The notes under the pieces were generated by a model. That model was given only the letters and a program-made list of their open reading frames with translations, did no database searches and had not been told where the DNA came from. This document shows, piece by piece, positions 20,615 through 31,510 of a stretch of 64,000 nt of DNA. Made by a program: the position numbers and the translations under genes. This stretch comes from Brachypterus glaber. Lineage: Eukaryota; Arthropoda; Insecta; Coleoptera; Kateretidae. Numbering within the stretch: position 1 is the stretch's first letter; every line of letters begins with the position of its first letter. Location of the stretch: the NCBI GenBank assembly GCA_958510825.1, contig OY294044.1, forward strand, positions 70,320,095 to 70,384,094, given 5' to 3'.

Positions 20615-21194
20615 GGCAGACTAACATCTCTACTCTAAATTTCTCTACTCCCTAACATCCCTACTCCATAACATCCCTACTCCACAACAACTCTACTCCA
20701 TAACATCCCTACTCCACAACAACTCTACTCCGTAACATCTCTACTCCATAACATCTCTACTCCGTAACAACTCTACTCCACACTATATGCAATTTATTAG
20801 CCACTTAATAATAAATGAGTTCAAAGAACAAAGAATCTTCTTCTTCTAGATTATTTTATTTTTTTCCTAGAAAACGTTTATCTTTAAATGTAAATCTAGA
20901 ACAATCATAAATGTATTATTCTAAAAGCAACAATGACCGCGTACTCTTAACATGCACTAATATGTAAGTAATTAATAAACTGAATTCATGTTTGACAGTG
21001 ACTTAGCAAGACAAATATTCTTTTGAGTTAAGACAAGTGGCTAATCGAGTGTCTATAGTGTGGAGTAGAGTTGTTATGGAGTAGAGATGTTATGGAGTAG
21101 AGATGTTACGGAGTAGAGTTGTTGTGGAGTAGGGATGTTATGGAGTAGGGATGTAAGGGAGTAGAGAAATTTAGAGTAGAGATGTTAGTCTGCC
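20615..21194. mobile_element. Fold-back element with 16-bp repeat arms, 8-bp TSD
   Basis: The element starts GGCAGACTAACATCTC and ends with its inverted complement. It is flanked by AATATTTT on both sides (20607-20614, 21195-21202). Each arm is mostly a 16-bp tandem unit of the type CATAACATCCCTACTC with C/T variants. The left arm has two more units (32 bp) than the right arm. The middle (about 20790-21050) is unique AT-rich sequence without an ORF. It interrupts the C-terminal codons of the surrounding LINE. Confidence 0.88.
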
Positions 21195-21697
21195 AATATT
21201 TTTTTTAACTTGTTTCTAAATTTTTTTAAAGTTACATTTTTAAAATTTTGCAGTAACTTGTTATATAAAACAGAGCCTATATAATAGGGGTTACATTTAT
21301 ACAGTGTAAGTCGATGAGCTTCATTTTGTAAAGAAACGCCATGGCGTGAATGATTTGAATGAAATTCTTTAGCGTATTTAGATTTTGAAAATTATCGTGA
21401 ATAAAACATAACAATTCTAAAATATATATGCAGGGAAACGTTAAAATATTATTACTTCGGAAAACGTCTTTGCAACTGGCATTAAACCCTAAATTAAGAA
21501 TATACCTTATAGCTATTTTTTGTAAGGTTAGTATACGCAGTGGATGCGTTTCCCCAACGTAATATTGTATATCTCATTCGCGACTCAAGTGTGAAAAGTA
21601 AGGAAAGAGCCGATTTTCTACTTACTGTTAATCTCAACTGTTTTAAGGCTTAACAAATGCTTGTAATTTTTTTACATACACTATTTATATGATTTTG

Positions 21698-22307
21698 CTA
21701 ACATAAGGGCCTAACCCTCATTTTTTGAGAAATTCGGCTTTTGCTTGAAACGAATACTACTTAACGTACTTTATCGCTCTAGTCAATAAAAATTCCTAAT
21801 ATGTAACTAGAAGTGGCACAAAAATTCATTGGAAAATAAGGTTAGAGGTGCAAATTTTAATAATTTGTTTTTTTGCCCCAACCAAATATTTACCGTTAAC
21901 TATTCTTAATTAAAAAGGTTATTAACCTATTTAAAACTAGAAAAGACAAGATTTTATAAAAAAAAACAATCTTATAAAAAACATCTGGGTAAGGTTTTTC
22001 TAATAATTTGCTTTTATTGCCCCACCCAAATATTAACTATTCTTGATTAAAAAAGGCGTATGAACCTATTTAAGACTAGCGAAGAGAAGATTTTATGCAA
22101 AAACACCTTATAAGAAATGTGTGGGTTAGGCCCTTTTGATAATTAAGGGTATTGTTTAGGCCCTTATTTTAAGTTTTTAAGTTTTTACATAAAACAATGT
22201 AAACAATCAAACACTATTAAAATATAATTAATATTAGGTATAAATATCATTAGAAAAAAAAATTAATCATATTTTTGCTTCTCCTGTAAAATAGGCCCTT
22301 ATGTTAG
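21698..22307. mobile_element. MITE with 16-bp TIRs CTAACATAAGGGCCTA
   Basis: The TIR at 21698 is matched by its inverted complement ending at 22307, with TTG on both flanks as a possible 3-bp TSD. Inside is an imperfect direct duplication of about 142 bp, visible as a TTGCCCCA...CAAATATT block near 21870 and again near 22015. No ORF. Confidence 0.7.
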
Positions 22308-23302
22308 TTGCACTCTTCATATATCTATCTCAATACCAAGCAATTTAAAATTCAACACTTGTTTTAAGTTTACATTGTTTATGGTTATTAAATGACTATA
22401 GTTGTATTGTTGAGCTGTTGAAAAGAATTGCATAAAAAAAAAGATTTTTCTGCAGTCTAATATTAAATGTAATATTACACTGTTTGAACAAAAATAAGTG
22501 TATAATTTGTTGAGCTCAATTTAAATTATATTAATTAGGTTTTGTATATCAGAATGAGCAGCCAAAAGGTAATTTCATCTACAAAACAGACAAATGTGAA
22601 ATTTATTATGCTTTTAATGTTATTTAGACATAGTGAAAATAAAAGAGGGGCCAAAGTGCTGCCTTGAGGCACTCCATCTTCTATACCTATTAAGAAAATC
22701 TTGGTTAGAGTTATTAAAAACAATAAACTGGCGTCTTAGAGATAAACAAGACTATGAGATCATAACATTTTCCACGCGTAGGCCTAGTTTCTGAAATTTT
22801 GCAAGACTTTTTTCATAATTTACGCAATGAAATGCTTTGCTTAAATCAAGAAAAAAGGCTATGACTTTTTTATTTTTGTCTAGAATTTTGTAAATAAAAT
22901 TTAGATTGCTACGCTGTTGTCTTCGATTTCTTATTTGTAAAACCATGTTGTTCTTGGATTAGGATATTAAATTTTTGTAGAAATTCTATAATCAGATTTT
23001 CCAATAATTTTTCAATTATTTTTAAAAAAATTGAAAGGAGGGCAATAGGTCTGTAATTAGTTAATATTTTACTACAACCTTTTTTATAAAGAGGCAGTAT
23101 TTTGGCAATTTTTAACAAGTCAGGAAAAACGCCGCAATTAAAACATTCATTTACAATGTACAGTAGAGGTGTTAAAATAAAATTTGCACAACTTTTTAAG
23201 ACTTTACTTTAATTATAACTAAGAATTTTTGGATCTAAATGTGGTCTGCAAAAGCGAAATATGTGAGTCATAACATATATAAAAAATAACAGCATGGCCT
23301 AC

Positions 23303-23423
23303 CTGTGGATCCTGGCAGGTTACACTCGCATTTGATGCAGGGCGATTTTGCGTCCGCCTGGATATCCTGTGGACGGTAGTAGCCGGGAATGCATATTTCG
23401 CAGTTTATGCCTGTCGTATAGTC
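23303..23423 (-). CDS. wb: Laminin alpha chain exon C (laminin EGF-like segment)
   Basis: Read on the minus strand, the exon follows an acceptor (TTTAATTTCAG) and ends at a CAG/GTAGGC donor. It is 121 bp, so it exits in phase 1. The 40 codons begin DYTTGINCEICIPGYYRPQ and end with KCECNLPGSTG, the cysteine pattern of the second half of a laminin EGF-like (LE) repeat and the start of the next. It joins in frame to exon B (43923-44159): CDNCT then DYTTGINCE gives the conserved LE core. Laminin alpha chains are secreted basement-membrane proteins. No further downstream exon was recognised to its left within the contig. The symbol is inferred from the alpha-1/2-like features of exon A. Confidence 0.88.
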
Positions 23424-23439
23424 CTGAAATTAAAGTAAG

Positions 23440-24040
23440 TAATTTAGTTATTATACTAATCACGCTAGAATAATATTATAAGGTAGTTTCGAATTTTCAA
23501 AAAAAATCAAAAATCGTCCTAGATAAAAATTTTTTGGATATAAAGTTTCATGGAAAAATAAGCAACTTTTTTTTAAATATCCGTCCATCTGTCCGTTTCT
23601 TTGTTCGTCTGATGTCACAATTTTTGTGAACACTATAACTCAAGAACGAATAATCCGATCGACTTGAATTTTTCAGGAAAAATCAAGTTCTATGAAGAAA
23701 TATCTCTATTGTTGTTGAAAGTAATCCCCCAAAAACAAAAAAGTTATTTTAAACTTAAAAAAAAATCAAAAAAAGTTGAAAGAAAATTCCGATCAACGTT
23801 TTTTTTTCATCAATCAAAAAAAAATAATTTTTTTTGAATTTTTTTTATTTTTTTTTTCCGTAATTTTTTGTTTTATTAAAAAAGATATTTTTTTAAGAAA
23901 AAAATATTTGTTTTTGTTTTTTTTTTTTGAAAATTATTTTTTTTAAGTATTTGGGAAATGCAGTATACCATTTACTGTGAATAATATACAATGTACAATG
24001 TATAATGGAATGAGTAGCATTACATATCTTCACGGCTTGT
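23440..24040 (-). repeat. Interspersed repeat with GAC-rich cradle, also at 59060-59480
   Basis: On the minus strand this contains GTGACATCAGACGAAC, a GACAGATGGACGG stretch, then CCATGAAACTTTATATCC. The same order occurs on the plus strand at 59219-59345. The distal edge shares a GTAGCATTACATATCTTCACG block with 59435-59470 (inverted). It is an uncharacterised interspersed family; no protein was seen. Confidence 0.6.
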
Positions 24041-24085
24041 TTAAAATTTACTGTAAATATATCAAAAATAAAATTGATTGGATAT

Positions 24086-24580
24086 TGTCAAGATCTAGAT
24101 AATTCAGCAAAAAATAATAAATTAAATTAATATTTTTTAAATTATAATAATCTACTTATTTGTCCTAAATTAATTATTGCAAGTTATAAATTTAAGTAGA
24201 TTATTAAACAGAATTATTTATAATAGTCTCACGAAATGTCGTTAAATTGTTTATAAACATCACTCGAAACGGTGCCAAATTATTTGAAACAATTGCTTAA
24301 TCTGCACTACACAGGTAAATCGATTTTGATTTATAAGCATGATTGTTATTATAAACAAATGTTGTATAATAAGCATTTAACAGTATAAAACTCTTCTCCG
24401 GATGAATGGGGATAATCATTAAGTTACGAGTAACCTTACCGAATGTTTCGTGAGGCTAACGATGGTCACCTCAGCAATCCTGCTTATTTTGTGGTAAGCC
24501 CTTTTAAGTAATGTCCTGAAATTTTATTTCTGAGCTTTATTCATTTAAACCTAAGTTCGCTTAGGTTATCCTTTTCCCTA
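24086..24580 (+). repeat. 5' LTR of Gypsy element
   Basis: 495 bp, starting TGTCAAGATCTAG and ending CCTTTTCCCTA by alignment to the 3' LTR. It differs by a few substitutions and by a 10-bp segment near 24500 that is absent from the 3' LTR. The ends are set by where the two copies stop matching; the 3' end lacks a canonical CA. Confidence 0.9.
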
Positions 24581-24643
24581 GAGAGAGAAGAAGCGCAGCC
24601 AGTTAGAACCACACAGGAGGAACCAGAGGAAAACGCAGCAACC

Positions 24644-24945
24644 ATGCCTGAAGGAAATACCACAATCGCTGAAGCCCTTGCAGGAAGAAAGAAGATCTGC
24701 AACCCCTAAGTTCGTCGCCCCGGAAGCATTCGACCCCCGCAGTTCAAACCCAAAAAGCTTCATTAGGACCTATGAAAAATGTGCCATGTTGAACGGATGG
24801 ACAGATGTCCTTAAAATTTTATATTTTGGTGCTTATCTAATAGGAGCAGCGGAGAGTTGGTATGATAACTATGCAAACGAAAAGCCGGCAGCCACATGGG
24901 AAGCAATAGTAAAAGATTTTGTCAAAGAATTCGGCGGCGAACAGG
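24644..24945 (+). pseudogene. Gypsy Gag remnant
   Basis: An ATG at 24644 opens a short frame that stops after about 21 codons. Gag continues in another frame from 24678, with a capsid-like stretch including YEKCAMLNGWTDVLKI and GAAESWYDNY. The matrix-like leader is thus frameshifted. The frame ends at the deletion junction, and no zinc knuckle or protease is present. Confidence 0.75.
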
Positions 24946-25945
24946 TACCCTCTACCAAATATAGAAGATATTCTAACGTATCTCGGAAAATCTAAATATT
25001 TTACCACATTGGACCTTTTTAGTGGATACTGGCAAGTAGGCATTAAAGAAGAATACAAACAGTTCACAGCGTTTGTAGCGCAAGGACAAGGACTCTATGA
25101 ATTTAATGTCCTCCCCTTTGGATTGTGTAACGGGCCTTCTCAATTTCGGTCTCTGGTTGACAGGGTATTCGAAGGGATGAAGTGGAAGGACATCCTATGC
25201 TACCTTGACGATATAGTAGTTTTCTCCGAAACCTTTGAGGAACACATAGAAAAATTACGGCGGGTTCTAGAAAGACTAAGAAAAGCCGGATTGACACTAA
25301 AGCCCAGTAAAATGTTTATATGCCGAGGGCGAAGTTAATCTATTGGGACACATCGTTGGAAAAAATGGAATAGGACCAGATGAACAGAAACTGACAGCTA
25401 TAAAAGAATTTCCGAGGCCAAATAACGTAACCGATATCCGAAGTTTCTTAGGGCTATGCAATTACTATAGAAAAATTATAAAAAACTTTTCGATTTTAGC
25501 AAAACCATTAGACGAAGCTACCAAAAAAGAACCTGGATTCTTCTGGAATAAAGAACAAGAGGACACATTCCAGCTGTTAAAAGAAAAACTAATTACAGCA
25601 CCGGTACTTCAACACTTTAACCCGGACAAAGGCTGTGAACTCCATATCGATGCTTGCAAATATGGAGTCGGCGCAGTGATCCTACAAGAAGGGGACGATG
25701 GGAAAAAGCACCCCATAGCTTACGTAAGTCGAAAAACAACGAAGAACGAAGCTAACTATACAATTTCAGAACTAGAAACTAGAACTAGAACTTACGCTAG
25801 TATGGTGCTTAAAGCACATGAGACACCTACTCCATGGAAGGCCCCTAAGAATAATCACGGATCATCACGCCCTTTGCTGGATGAAATCACTGAAACAAGC
25901 TACAGGAAGACTAGCAAGATGGTCAATCGTCTTATCCGAGCATGA
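24946..25945 (+). pseudogene. Gypsy RT and RNase H remnant
   Basis: RT starts abruptly at NRYPLPNIEDIL, just after Gag, so protease and the RT N terminus are deleted. Motifs present are FTTLDLFSGYWQV, FNVLPFGLCNGPSQF and the catalytic CYLDDIVVFS (about 25200). A frameshift near 25330 moves the frame to GHIVGKNGI and the connection domain (FLGLCNYYRKII). The RNase H segment has ELHIDACKYGVGAVI and then AYVSRK; a second frameshift follows near 25830. Confidence 0.88.
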
Positions 25946-27363
25946 ATACGAGATATTCCATCTGAATGGATCAGCCCATAGGGACGCCGACTGCCTTTCC
26001 AGGAATCCCGTCCTAAAAGGGACATACGAAGATGAAGTAGAAGCTGATGAAATACCCACCTACCTTATAACAGAGGAAAATATGTCAATGCTACATAGAA
26101 ACGATCCCAGCCTAAGAGACCTAATAAACGCTATTGAAAACCCAGCAGATGAAAATTTATCCATTGGTATGAAAAAAACGGGCCAAAAATTTTGTATTGC
26201 AGGATAACATTCTATACAAGAAAAATGCTAACCTAAGCGGTCAGGAGAAAGTACTAGCTATTCCTAGATCCAAAATTGGGAAAATTCTATATGCACATCA
26301 CTGCGAACCCCTAGCAGGACATTTGGGCATAACAAAAACACTATATAGGATAAAGAATAGATACTACTGGGAAGGACAACAAAAGGACGTGGAACGTTTT
26401 GTAAAAGGGTGCACTACCTGTCAAGCGAGAAAAGGAGCCGAAAACCAAAAGCTTGTAGGACCACTATAGCCAATTCCTGTAGGACTACCATTCGACAAAA
26501 TAGGCATTGACATCCTAGGACCATTCAAGAAAAGCGAAAGCGGAAACAGAGTAATCGTAGTAGCCACAGACTACGCAACGAGATGGGCCGAGACAGAAGC
26601 ACTGCCGGACGGAAAATGCGAATCTGTTGCAAAATTCATTCTAGAAAAGATAATGACAAGGCATGGTGCACCAAGAGAAATCTCAAGTGACAGAGGAAAA
26701 GTTTTCCAGTCAAAAATGGTAACCGAACTCCTAAAGATTATGGGCAGGAATAGCAGGTTCACGACCTCGTACAACCCAAAGGCTAATGGTCTAACAGAGA
26801 GAGCCAATAAAACATTAGCAGACATGCTATCTCACTTTGTAAGCGAAGACCAGACGGACTGGGACCAATATTTGCCGCATGTAACATTCGCATATAACAC
26901 AGCTCGGCAAGATACAACCAAAATATCACCGTTTATGCTGGTTTACGCACGTGATCCAATATTACCCACAGAAGCGAACCTGATGCAGCACACAGAAGAT
27001 AGCACAGTTACAGCAATACGAGAAAAGGCACTTGTAATCCGAGCCCTAGCCGTTGACGCAATAGAAGAACGCCAGAAGTACGATAAACAAAGATTTGACT
27101 CTAGCCATCGAAACTTGGAATTCACAGTGGGGCAACAGGTGAAAATGTTCACCCCTATGCGAAAAGTCGGACGAAGTGAAAAACTTTTGCTAAGGTGGTA
27201 CGGACCTTTTTACATTACCAAAAAACTGAGTGACGTGAACTACGAAATACGAATGGGTGAAAGTGAAAAGTCCAAAAAAGACATTGTGCATGTAAGCAGA
27301 TTACTTCCCTACAACGATCCATGGACACCAACCCCTTTGCCAGTAGAAGATAAGGATACTTAA
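25818..27363 (+). pseudogene. Gypsy RNase H end and integrase remnant
   Basis: After the frameshift, the RNase H end reads RIITDHHALCWM and HRDADCLSR. A further frame change at about 26200 leads to the integrase zinc-binding HHCC domain (HH at about 26297, CTTC at about 26410). An in-frame TAG at 26467-26469 separates it from the catalytic core. The core keeps the D-D-E positions: GIDILGPF, SSDRGKVF and NGLTERANKTL. The C terminus (to a stop at 27361-27363) has the KLLLRWYGPFYI-type GPY/F module. No chromodomain was seen. Confidence 0.87.
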
Positions 27364-28339
27364 AATTAAATGTAGAACTGTGTATAAGTGTTAGTGACAA
27401 ACAATAAACACAATTTAAAAGACGCTGACTAGTAAAAAAATAAAATAAAGTTTGATAAGCATAGAAATAAGTTTTGAGCACAATAGTTAAATATTTTTTG
27501 TTAGGACCCTAAGTATCACAAACGGACAGGTGCAAATTTCGGCAGGTGCATTTTGGAAAACAATGGCGGACACAATTATGTACGAAGGGACCATGCACAT
27601 TAATTACAAAAAAAAAAATGGATAAAAGAAGAGAAAAGGGCCAACGTAGAGTAGAATTGGAACTAGAAAGCGTAGAGCAGACGAAAAAAAAAATTTCTTA
27701 CCCCTCCACATCCGTAAGAAGAAAAAGAAGAAGAAGAAGAAGAAGGTGATGAGAAGTAGTAGAGTAATGTGTGCCAGTGACGTTGGTTGGGCATCTCGGA
27801 CGTCATACAAAAGGGCACACAGGTCAGCCATAGCTGCAGCGCAACAGGAGAAAAGTTAGTTTTTCGAAGTCCTTGGATAGGTCAAGAATCAATCTCAAGA
27901 GATGTCCAATCACTATACGAAGCAACCTCCCAGCAACTATTGGAAACGACCAGATCCCGGGAAATTATAGGAAAATTATAGGAAATGAAATTATAGGAAG
28001 TTAGAGTTCAAAGTATTTTAAGAAGCTGCAGAAGTGGATCAGATGCCTAAATTACTGAGAAGAAAATATTTGAATAATTTTATTATTTTATACAGAAAAA
28101 AAAAACGTATGTTAAGCAGGTCAGAAATGCAAGTCATCAAAAGTAAGGTACATTGACATACATCAACATTGGAAAATGCAACTTAGCACAAGGCTATAGA
28201 TAAACACCTAGTCGGAATTTGCACATCAGTGAAATATAAATATTATTTATTATATTATTTTATGTATTGTAAATAGAATAAGTCAAGTTATGAATAAAGA
28301 AATTACTGTCGGGTCGACAGCAGGAATTGATTGGGGGGG
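27364..28339 (+). other. Gypsy 3' internal region, no ORF recognised
   Basis: About 1 kb between the integrase stop and the 3' LTR. It holds a Lys/Arg-rich frame over (AGA)n (about 27720-27748) and a 64-codon frame at 27787-27981 without recognisable domain. No envelope-like signal or membrane segment was visible. Confidence 0.5.
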
Positions 28340-28824
28340 TGTCAAGATCTAGATAATTCTCCAAAAAATAATAAATTAAATTATTATTTTTTAAATTATA
28401 ATAATCTACTTATTTGTCCTAAATTAATTATTGCAAGTTATAAATTTAAGTAGATTATTAAACAGAGTTATTTATAATAGTCTCACGAAATGTCGTTAAA
28501 TTGTTTATAAACATCACTCGAAACGGTGCCAAATTATTTGAAACAATTGCTTAATCTGCACTACACAGGTAAATCGATTTTGATTTATAAGCATGATTGT
28601 TATTATAAACAAATGTTGTATAATAAGCATTTAACAGTATAAAACTCTTCTCCGGATGAATGGAGATAATCATTAAGTTACGAGTAACCTTACCGAACGT
28701 TTCGTGAGGCTAACGATGGTCACCTCAGCAATCCTGCTTGTTTTGTGGTAAGTAATGTCCTGAAATTGTATTTCTGAGCTTTATTCATTTAAACCTAAGT
28801 TCGCTTAGGTTATCCTTTTCCCTA
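28340..28824 (+). repeat. 3' LTR of Gypsy element
   Basis: 485 bp, preceded by a run of seven G. It matches the 5' LTR closely apart from the 10-bp length difference and scattered substitutions, so the insertion is moderately recent. Confidence 0.9.
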
Positions 28825-29336
28825 TTCCACACGAATAAACCCCCCATTCGTAATAATATCATTTAATTTTAATTAAAAAAAAAAATCATTTAATTTAATT
28901 TATTTGTGATACAAAGTTTACACACGTCAAATATTTGAAAAATAATTAAAATAGTTAAGATACATAATTAGTACAGTATAAAAACACTTTGATAAACATT
29001 TAAAAAATCTCACTTTCAAGATTCAGATCTAAAAATTTATCCATACTGTAAAAGGCACTTCTCAACAAAAATGTATTTAATTTAATTTTAAATTCCTTTT
29101 GGGGTAAATTTCTTATACGAAATGGAACGAAAATCCAAATGAATCGACAACATTACACATGATTGTGCATGTAAATGTTATTCAATGCATGTAACATTTT
29201 CTAGGTTTTACATGTAATTTTACAATTTTACATATATTTACTTAAATCTGTAAAATTAAATATAAAATTGTAGAAAATTGTAGAAAAGCTTGTCAAAAAT
29301 AGATTAATAGTTCATATTGAAAAAACATATAAAGAA
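28825..29336. other. Unassigned AT-rich sequence
   Basis: No gene or known repeat recognised between the Gypsy 3' LTR and the large palindrome. Confidence 0.5.
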
Positions 29337-30554
29337 CCCCGCACAAAACCCCGTGTTTTTGGCCTTAGGCTAAATTTGCTGAAAATTATATATTTTTTTC
29401 ACCTTCATGTCCTTAGTAATTGAACAAAATTTCAGCTTAATTGTATGTACAGTTTTTGAGATATCGAGCTTTAAAGTTGGTGATTATTCAGGAAAATGTT
29501 ACACCTGTATAAAATTTTGTGCTTTTTTAATGTCAGTTTTTTATGTATGATTAAACTTAATGGTGCAAATTAAAGGTGTTTAAATACTTTATTTAAATGT
29601 GTTATAACATTGGTCACAGAGCGTTTCTCTTTTCTGTGGCAACAGCCTAAAACAGGCGATATAATAAATATTAAAAAAGCTAATTATTAATTTTGGTTTA
29701 ATATTAAAAAACAAAAAATCTAACGGCTAGAATTTCATAAGTTTTATATATTTTATAGTTTTTGAGTTACTGAATAAAAATAATTGAAAGCGAAGCTTAT
29801 TAGAGTACTCAAAGTCCTTCTGTTTGGGCATGATAGGGGTAAACCACATCAAAATAAATTAACTCGATTCAATCAGCTAAAAGATTTAAATTCTCGGTAA
29901 ATCTTACAAATAAATGGAATTTTAGAAAAGGCATTGCTAAAGTAAAATAGGTAAACCATCTAAAGAGCCTACATAGGCAAAGTGGAGCAAAGGGCATGAA
30001 ACGTTGAACTGTTATAAAATTACTTATTTCTGTGTTTAAGATAATCGCAGTATGGCTTTCAATGGAGGGAGTTTAACCAAGTTAACCAGATTCTCAAAAG
30101 TAATTTAAGCGTGGTATGAAAAGGGGTACCTATAGATAGGCTAATTACTTAAATGTTTAAAAGGCAATAAAAATAGGAATCTAAAAGGTAATAAAAAATT
30201 AGTTAATTGCTTCACCTTTGTGCGCGTATCTTAATAAAATTAGTTTTAATATAATTTGGCATTAAGGAATATCGGATCTTCGGATTCAATGGTTCATTGG
30301 GTTGAGGAATATATTTTGCAACTATAGGCATTCCATCTTTTCCTGTAGGAAGTCTTACGCCCTGAGTTTTATCTTTGGCCTATCCAGTTTCTATCCAGGT
30401 AATTCTTGATTTACATAGTTCAATATAAAACAAAAATGTGTAAAACAAATATTTACTTGGTATTTCAGGAAAAGTCTATGTTTATTTTTGAGAAAATTGT
30501 AAGTTTTACTTATCAGCCTGAGAAAAATTATTTTTAGTTTTGAGCAAGTGTATA

Positions 30555-30616
30555 CGAACTATAATTATAGTTCGAACTATAATTATAGTTCGTCAAATAA
30601 TTATAATTATTTGACG
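30555..30616. repeat. Three consecutive perfect palindromes
   Basis: CGAACTATAATTATAGTTCG occurs twice, sharing a CG (30555-30574, 30573-30592). A 26-bp palindrome of TCAAATAATTATAATT type follows (30591-30616), also sharing a CG. Such a cluster can extrude cruciforms; no function is implied. Confidence 0.9.
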
Positions 30617-31389
30617 ATTTTCTTTTATTAATAATTAATTTTAATTGATTAATTTTTATTATTATAAAAGTAGTATTTTAATAATAATACCTTAATCTTT
30701 ATAAAACCATGGAAATAAATATGTTACCTAAAATAAGAACCTATTTGGTGTACATACATTATTCACTGTCAGAGTATATACACAAATGGCATTTCGACAA
30801 AATATATCATGCTATGTATGCCAAATTCACCATAATCCTAGGCAAATGGCAATAAGTAATCTAATAAAACCTTTACGTTTTATACCGTTTTCCTGCTACG
30901 CCAATGTAGGGCCTTTTTTGGTTGGCTTACCTAGTTTACTTTAGCAATACCTTTTCTAAAATACCATTTAATTGTAAAACTTACCGAGAATTTAAAACTT
31001 TTACCTGATTAAATCGAGTTAAACTATTTTTATGTGGTTTACCCCAATCATGCCCAAACAGAAGGACTTTGAGTACTCGAATTAGGTTCGCTTTCAATTA
31101 TTTTAGATTCCTATTCTTATTGCGTTTTAAACGTTTAAGTAATTAGCCTATCTATAGGTACCCCTTTTCCTTCCACGCTTAAATTACTTTTAAGAACCTG
31201 GTTAACTTGTGTTAACTGCTCTTCATTGCAAGCCATACTGCGATTAGAATAGAATAGAATATAATTTTATTGTCTTAAACATTATAACAAGAAAAAAGGA
31301 TGAAAGAAAATATAACAAAAAAAAAATATTTTAAAAAGATACATTCAAAGATTATTAGACCATTATACATAAAAAGAGTAGCCTCCTTG

Positions 31390-31510
31390 TTGAAAATGAT
31401 GGGTCTGGGCGGGTATAAATCGTGCACAAACCGTACTTGAGCGGATGAGATTCACCCGCTCAAGTATCGTTTGTGCACTATTTATACCCGCCCAGACCCG
31501 TCATTTTCAA
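31390..31510. repeat. Near-perfect ~120-bp hairpin (GC-richer)
   Basis: The left arm starts TTGAAAATGATGGGTCTGGG and the right arm ends with its complement at 31510. Each arm is about 55 bp with few mismatches, around a loop of about 10 bp near 31450. It contains a GGGCGGGTATAAAT segment. It is GC-richer than its surroundings and could be a minimal MITE or the centre of a larger inverted repeat. Confidence 0.75.

Larger units (their letters stand above)
20525..23260 (-). pseudogene. Minus-strand LINE RT remnant (CR1/Jockey-like) with two DNA-element insertions
   Basis: On the minus strand, RT fragments read KIAKILPLYKKG and NYRPIALLSIF (23118-22909), VIAFFLDLSKAFHCVNYEKS (about 22870-22790) and GVPQGSTLAPLLFSL (about 22680). 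The catalytic box is degraded (FVDE in place of an FADD-type motif). A C-terminal YTILRWGN segment lies near 21580-21550. The last coding stretch, GSVLYNKLLQNFK (about 21290-21230), continues after a fold-back insertion as YSVNEYLDANL and a stop near 20560. The copy is old: frameshifts, a dead catalytic site and two nested insertions. Confidence 0.75.
24086..28824 (+). mobile_element. Gypsy-type LTR retrotransposon, defective, antisense to laminin gene
   Basis: Two direct LTRs (24086-24580 and 28340-28824) bound a 3.76-kb interior with Gypsy order: Gag, RT, RNase H, integrase. A pure G run (polypurine tract) precedes the 3' LTR. The interior has lost the region between Gag and RT and contains frameshifts and a stop, so it cannot make a full polyprotein. 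No clear target-site duplication was found at the outer LTR edges. It lies in the laminin B-C intron on the opposite strand. Confidence 0.92.

Noticed and set aside
20630..21190. Possible CRISPR-like array of short repeats
   Set aside because: The 16-bp units are directly adjacent with no spacers, lie in inverted arms of a fold-back element, and the genome is eukaryotic.
27546..27749. Basic K/R-rich frame in the Gypsy 3' region as a possible third ORF
   Set aside because: Its basic end is a translation of (AGA)n, and no envelope or nucleic-acid-binding motif is visible.
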